64,000 bases of DNA. Origin: Imbroritus primus (lineage in GTDB: Bacteria; Pseudomonadota; Gammaproteobacteria; Burkholderiales; Burkholderiaceae). Of this stretch, positions 62,647 through 64,000 are shown in pieces. The number at the start of each line of letters is the position of its first letter. Position 1 is the first letter of the stretch. The DNA lies in NCBI RefSeq assembly GCF_964332355.1, contig NZ_OZ201293.1, positions 2,604,001-2,668,000 on the forward strand. The letters run 5' to 3'. The position numbers were made by a program, and so were the translations under genes. The notes below the pieces were generated by a model that was given only the letters and a program-made list of their open reading frames with translations, ran no database searches and was not told the DNA's origin.

Positions 62647-64000
62647 TTACTGGCAAGCCTCACATTCCTCAAACCCAGGATCGCCCGGCCGCATCGTGCA
62701 AACCGCACCCTCCGCCTCCGGCATCGCCGGCGCTGCCGCAGCCACCGCAGAAACACCGTCGCTACCACCATTCACCGCCACCGCATTCAGCGAACTGCGC
62801 GACACCGTCGACTTCTCGGCATGCGTCGCCCCGATGGTGCGCAGGTAGTACGTGGTCTTCAGGCCACGCAGCCAGGCCAGCTTGTAGGTATCGTCCAGCT
62901 TCTTGCCCGACGCACCGGCCATGTAGATGTTCAGCGACTGCGCCTGGTCGATCCACTTCTGGCGGCGCGAGGCGGCTTCCACCAGCCACTGCGGCTCGAC
63001 CTCGAAGGCCGTGGCATACAGCGCGCGCAGGTCCTGCGGAATGCGGTCGATACGGGCCAGCGAACCGTCGAAGTACTTGAGGTCGGCGACCATCACCTCG
63101 TCCCACAGGCCGTTGGCTTTCAGGTCACGCACGAGGAAATCGTTGACCACCGTGAACTCGCCGGACAGGTTCGACTTGACGTACAGGTTCTGGTACGTCG
63201 GCTCGATACAGGCCGAGACGCCGATGATGTTGGAAATCGTCGCGGTCGGCGCGATGGCGATGCAGTTCGAGTTGCGCATGCCGTACGACTTGATGCGGCC
63301 ACGCAGGCTGTCCCAGTCCATGGTGCTCGAATGATCGACCTCGACGTAGCCGCCGCGCTCTTCGGCCAGCAGCTTGAGCGAGTCCTGCGGCAGGATGCCG
63401 CGATCCCACAGCGAACCACGGTAGCTGCTGTAGCGGCCGCGCTCTTCGGCCAGCTCGGTCGAAGCCCAGTAGGCGTAATAGCAGACAGCTTCCATCGAGG
63501 TATCGGCGAACTGCACGGCAGCGTCGCTGGCGTACGGCACGCGCATGGCGTGCAGGCAGTCCTGGAAGCCCATGATGCCCATGCCGACCGGACGGTGGCG
63601 CAGGTTGGAATCGCGCGCCTTCTTCACCGCGTAGTAGTTGATGTCGATCACGTTGTCGAGCATGCGCATGGCGGTGCGGATGGTCTTCTTCAGCTTGTCA
63701 TGGTCGAGCACCATGGCGCCGCTGGCGTCGGCCTTCATGTGGGCCAGCAGGTTCACCGAACCGAGATTGCAGACGGCGATCTCGCTATCGTTGGTGTTCA
63801 GCGTGATCTCGGTGCACAGGTTGGAGCTATGCACCACGCCCACGTGCTGCTGCGGCGAGCGGATGTTGCACGGATCCTTGAAGGTGATCCACGGGTGGCC
63901 GGTCTCGAACAGCATGCCGAGCATCTTGCGCCACAGCTGCACTGCCGGGATCTTCTTGAACAGCTTCAGTTCGCCGCGTGCGACCTTGTCTTCATAGGCG
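62647..64000 (-). CDS. nrdA: ribonucleotide reductase class Ia, alpha subunit (partial)
   Basis: The C-terminal 450 or so residues; the 5-prime end lies beyond the right edge. Visible: HPWITFKDPCNIRSPQQHVG, SSNLCTEITLNT with the active-site Cys/Asn/Glu region, the NCIAIAPTATISNIIG loop, and the C-terminal redox pair in ECEAC. The tail between the core and CEAC carries an Ala/Val-rich linker. Followed by nrdB after 327 bases holding a repeat element. Confidence 0.97.
   Translation of the reverse strand, partial: AYEDKVARGELKLFKKIPAVQLWRKMLGMLFETGHPWITFKDPCNIRSPQQHVGVVHSSNLCTEITLNTNDSEIAVCNLGSVNLLAHMKADASGAMVLDHDKLKKTIRTAMRMLDNVIDINYYAVKKARDSNLRHRPVGMGIMGFQDCLHAMRVPYASDAAVQFADTSMEAVCYYAYWASTELAEERGRYSSYRGSLWDRGILPQDSLKLLAEERGGYVEVDHSSTMDWDSLRGRIKSYGMRNSNCIAIAPTATISNIIGVSACIEPTYQNLYVKSNLSGEFTVVNDFLVRDLKANGLWDEVMVADLKYFDGSLARIDRIPQDLRALYATAFEVEPQWLVEAASRRQKWIDQAQSLNIYMAGASGKKLDDTYKLAWLRGLKTTYYLRTIGATHAEKSTVSRSSLNAVAVNGGSDGVSAVAAAAPAMPEAEGAVCTMRPGDPGFEECEACQ

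Overview
The window looks like a chromosomal segment from a high-G+C betaproteobacterium of the Burkholderiaceae, most likely Ralstonia or a close relative. The gene order (dusB-fis-purH-ruvC; proA-holA-lptE-leuS; dapB-bamE-divergent fur; tkt-gap; accB-accC-prmA; nrdA-nrdB), tripartite tricarboxylate transporter (TTT) genes with a Bug-type binding protein, and a lysine/alanine-rich histone H1-like protein all fit. This assignment rests on protein content recognised by eye, not on a search. I found about 59 protein genes, including one proposed 27-codon leader peptide, and no tRNA, rRNA, CRISPR array, phage or insertion sequence.

Layout. 0.3-4.8 kb is a forward run: dusB, fis, purH, ruvC and a glycerophosphodiester phosphodiesterase. 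4.9-15 kb is reverse: a THUMP RNA methyltransferase, a DsbA-like isomerase, hemJ, proA, holA, lptE, leuS, dapB and bamE, with fur divergent from bamE. 15.7-25 kb holds a LysR regulator, tkt-gap, rsmE, a secreted RNase Sa-like ribonuclease with its barstar-type inhibitor, and maeB. 25-31.6 kb holds thiL-pgpA-pncC, a pyrF-dmeF pair running the other way, an EamA transporter, and corA behind a long structured leader. 31.7-33.8 kb is a 691-residue orphan gene of lower G+C. 33.9-41.5 kb is reverse: mtgA, aroE, a TonB-like gene, an RNase II-family gene, ubiC, yqiA and mpl. 41.7-49.8 kb is forward: a hypothetical, a thioredoxin-like protein, aroQ, accB, accC, prmA, a zinc-ribbon DUF3426 protein, tpx, a PfkB kinase and a SlyB-like lipoprotein. 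50-54.9 kb holds the histone H1-like gene, 1.3 kb with no gene I can support, an OmpR-type two-component system and a hypothetical. 55-61 kb is a TTT locus with an M81 (MlrC-like) peptidase and a divergent LysR regulator. The window ends in nrdB and a partial nrdA separated by a repeat element.

Most of it is core metabolism: nucleotide synthesis (purH, pyrF, nrdAB), fatty acid initiation (accBC), shikimate and ubiquinone steps (aroE, aroQ, ubiC), envelope biogenesis (lptE, bamE, mtgA, mpl, pgpA) and central carbon (tkt, gap, maeB). The items most worth a second look are: (1) the corA leader, where a well-placed small ORF overlaps two mutually exclusive RNA hairpins, the layout of a translation-sensing attenuator; (2) the ribonuclease/barstar pair; (3) the 691-residue orphan with a duplicated N-terminal module; (4) two hexanucleotide microsatellites inside genes; (5) the 26-bp inverted repeat between nrdA and nrdB.
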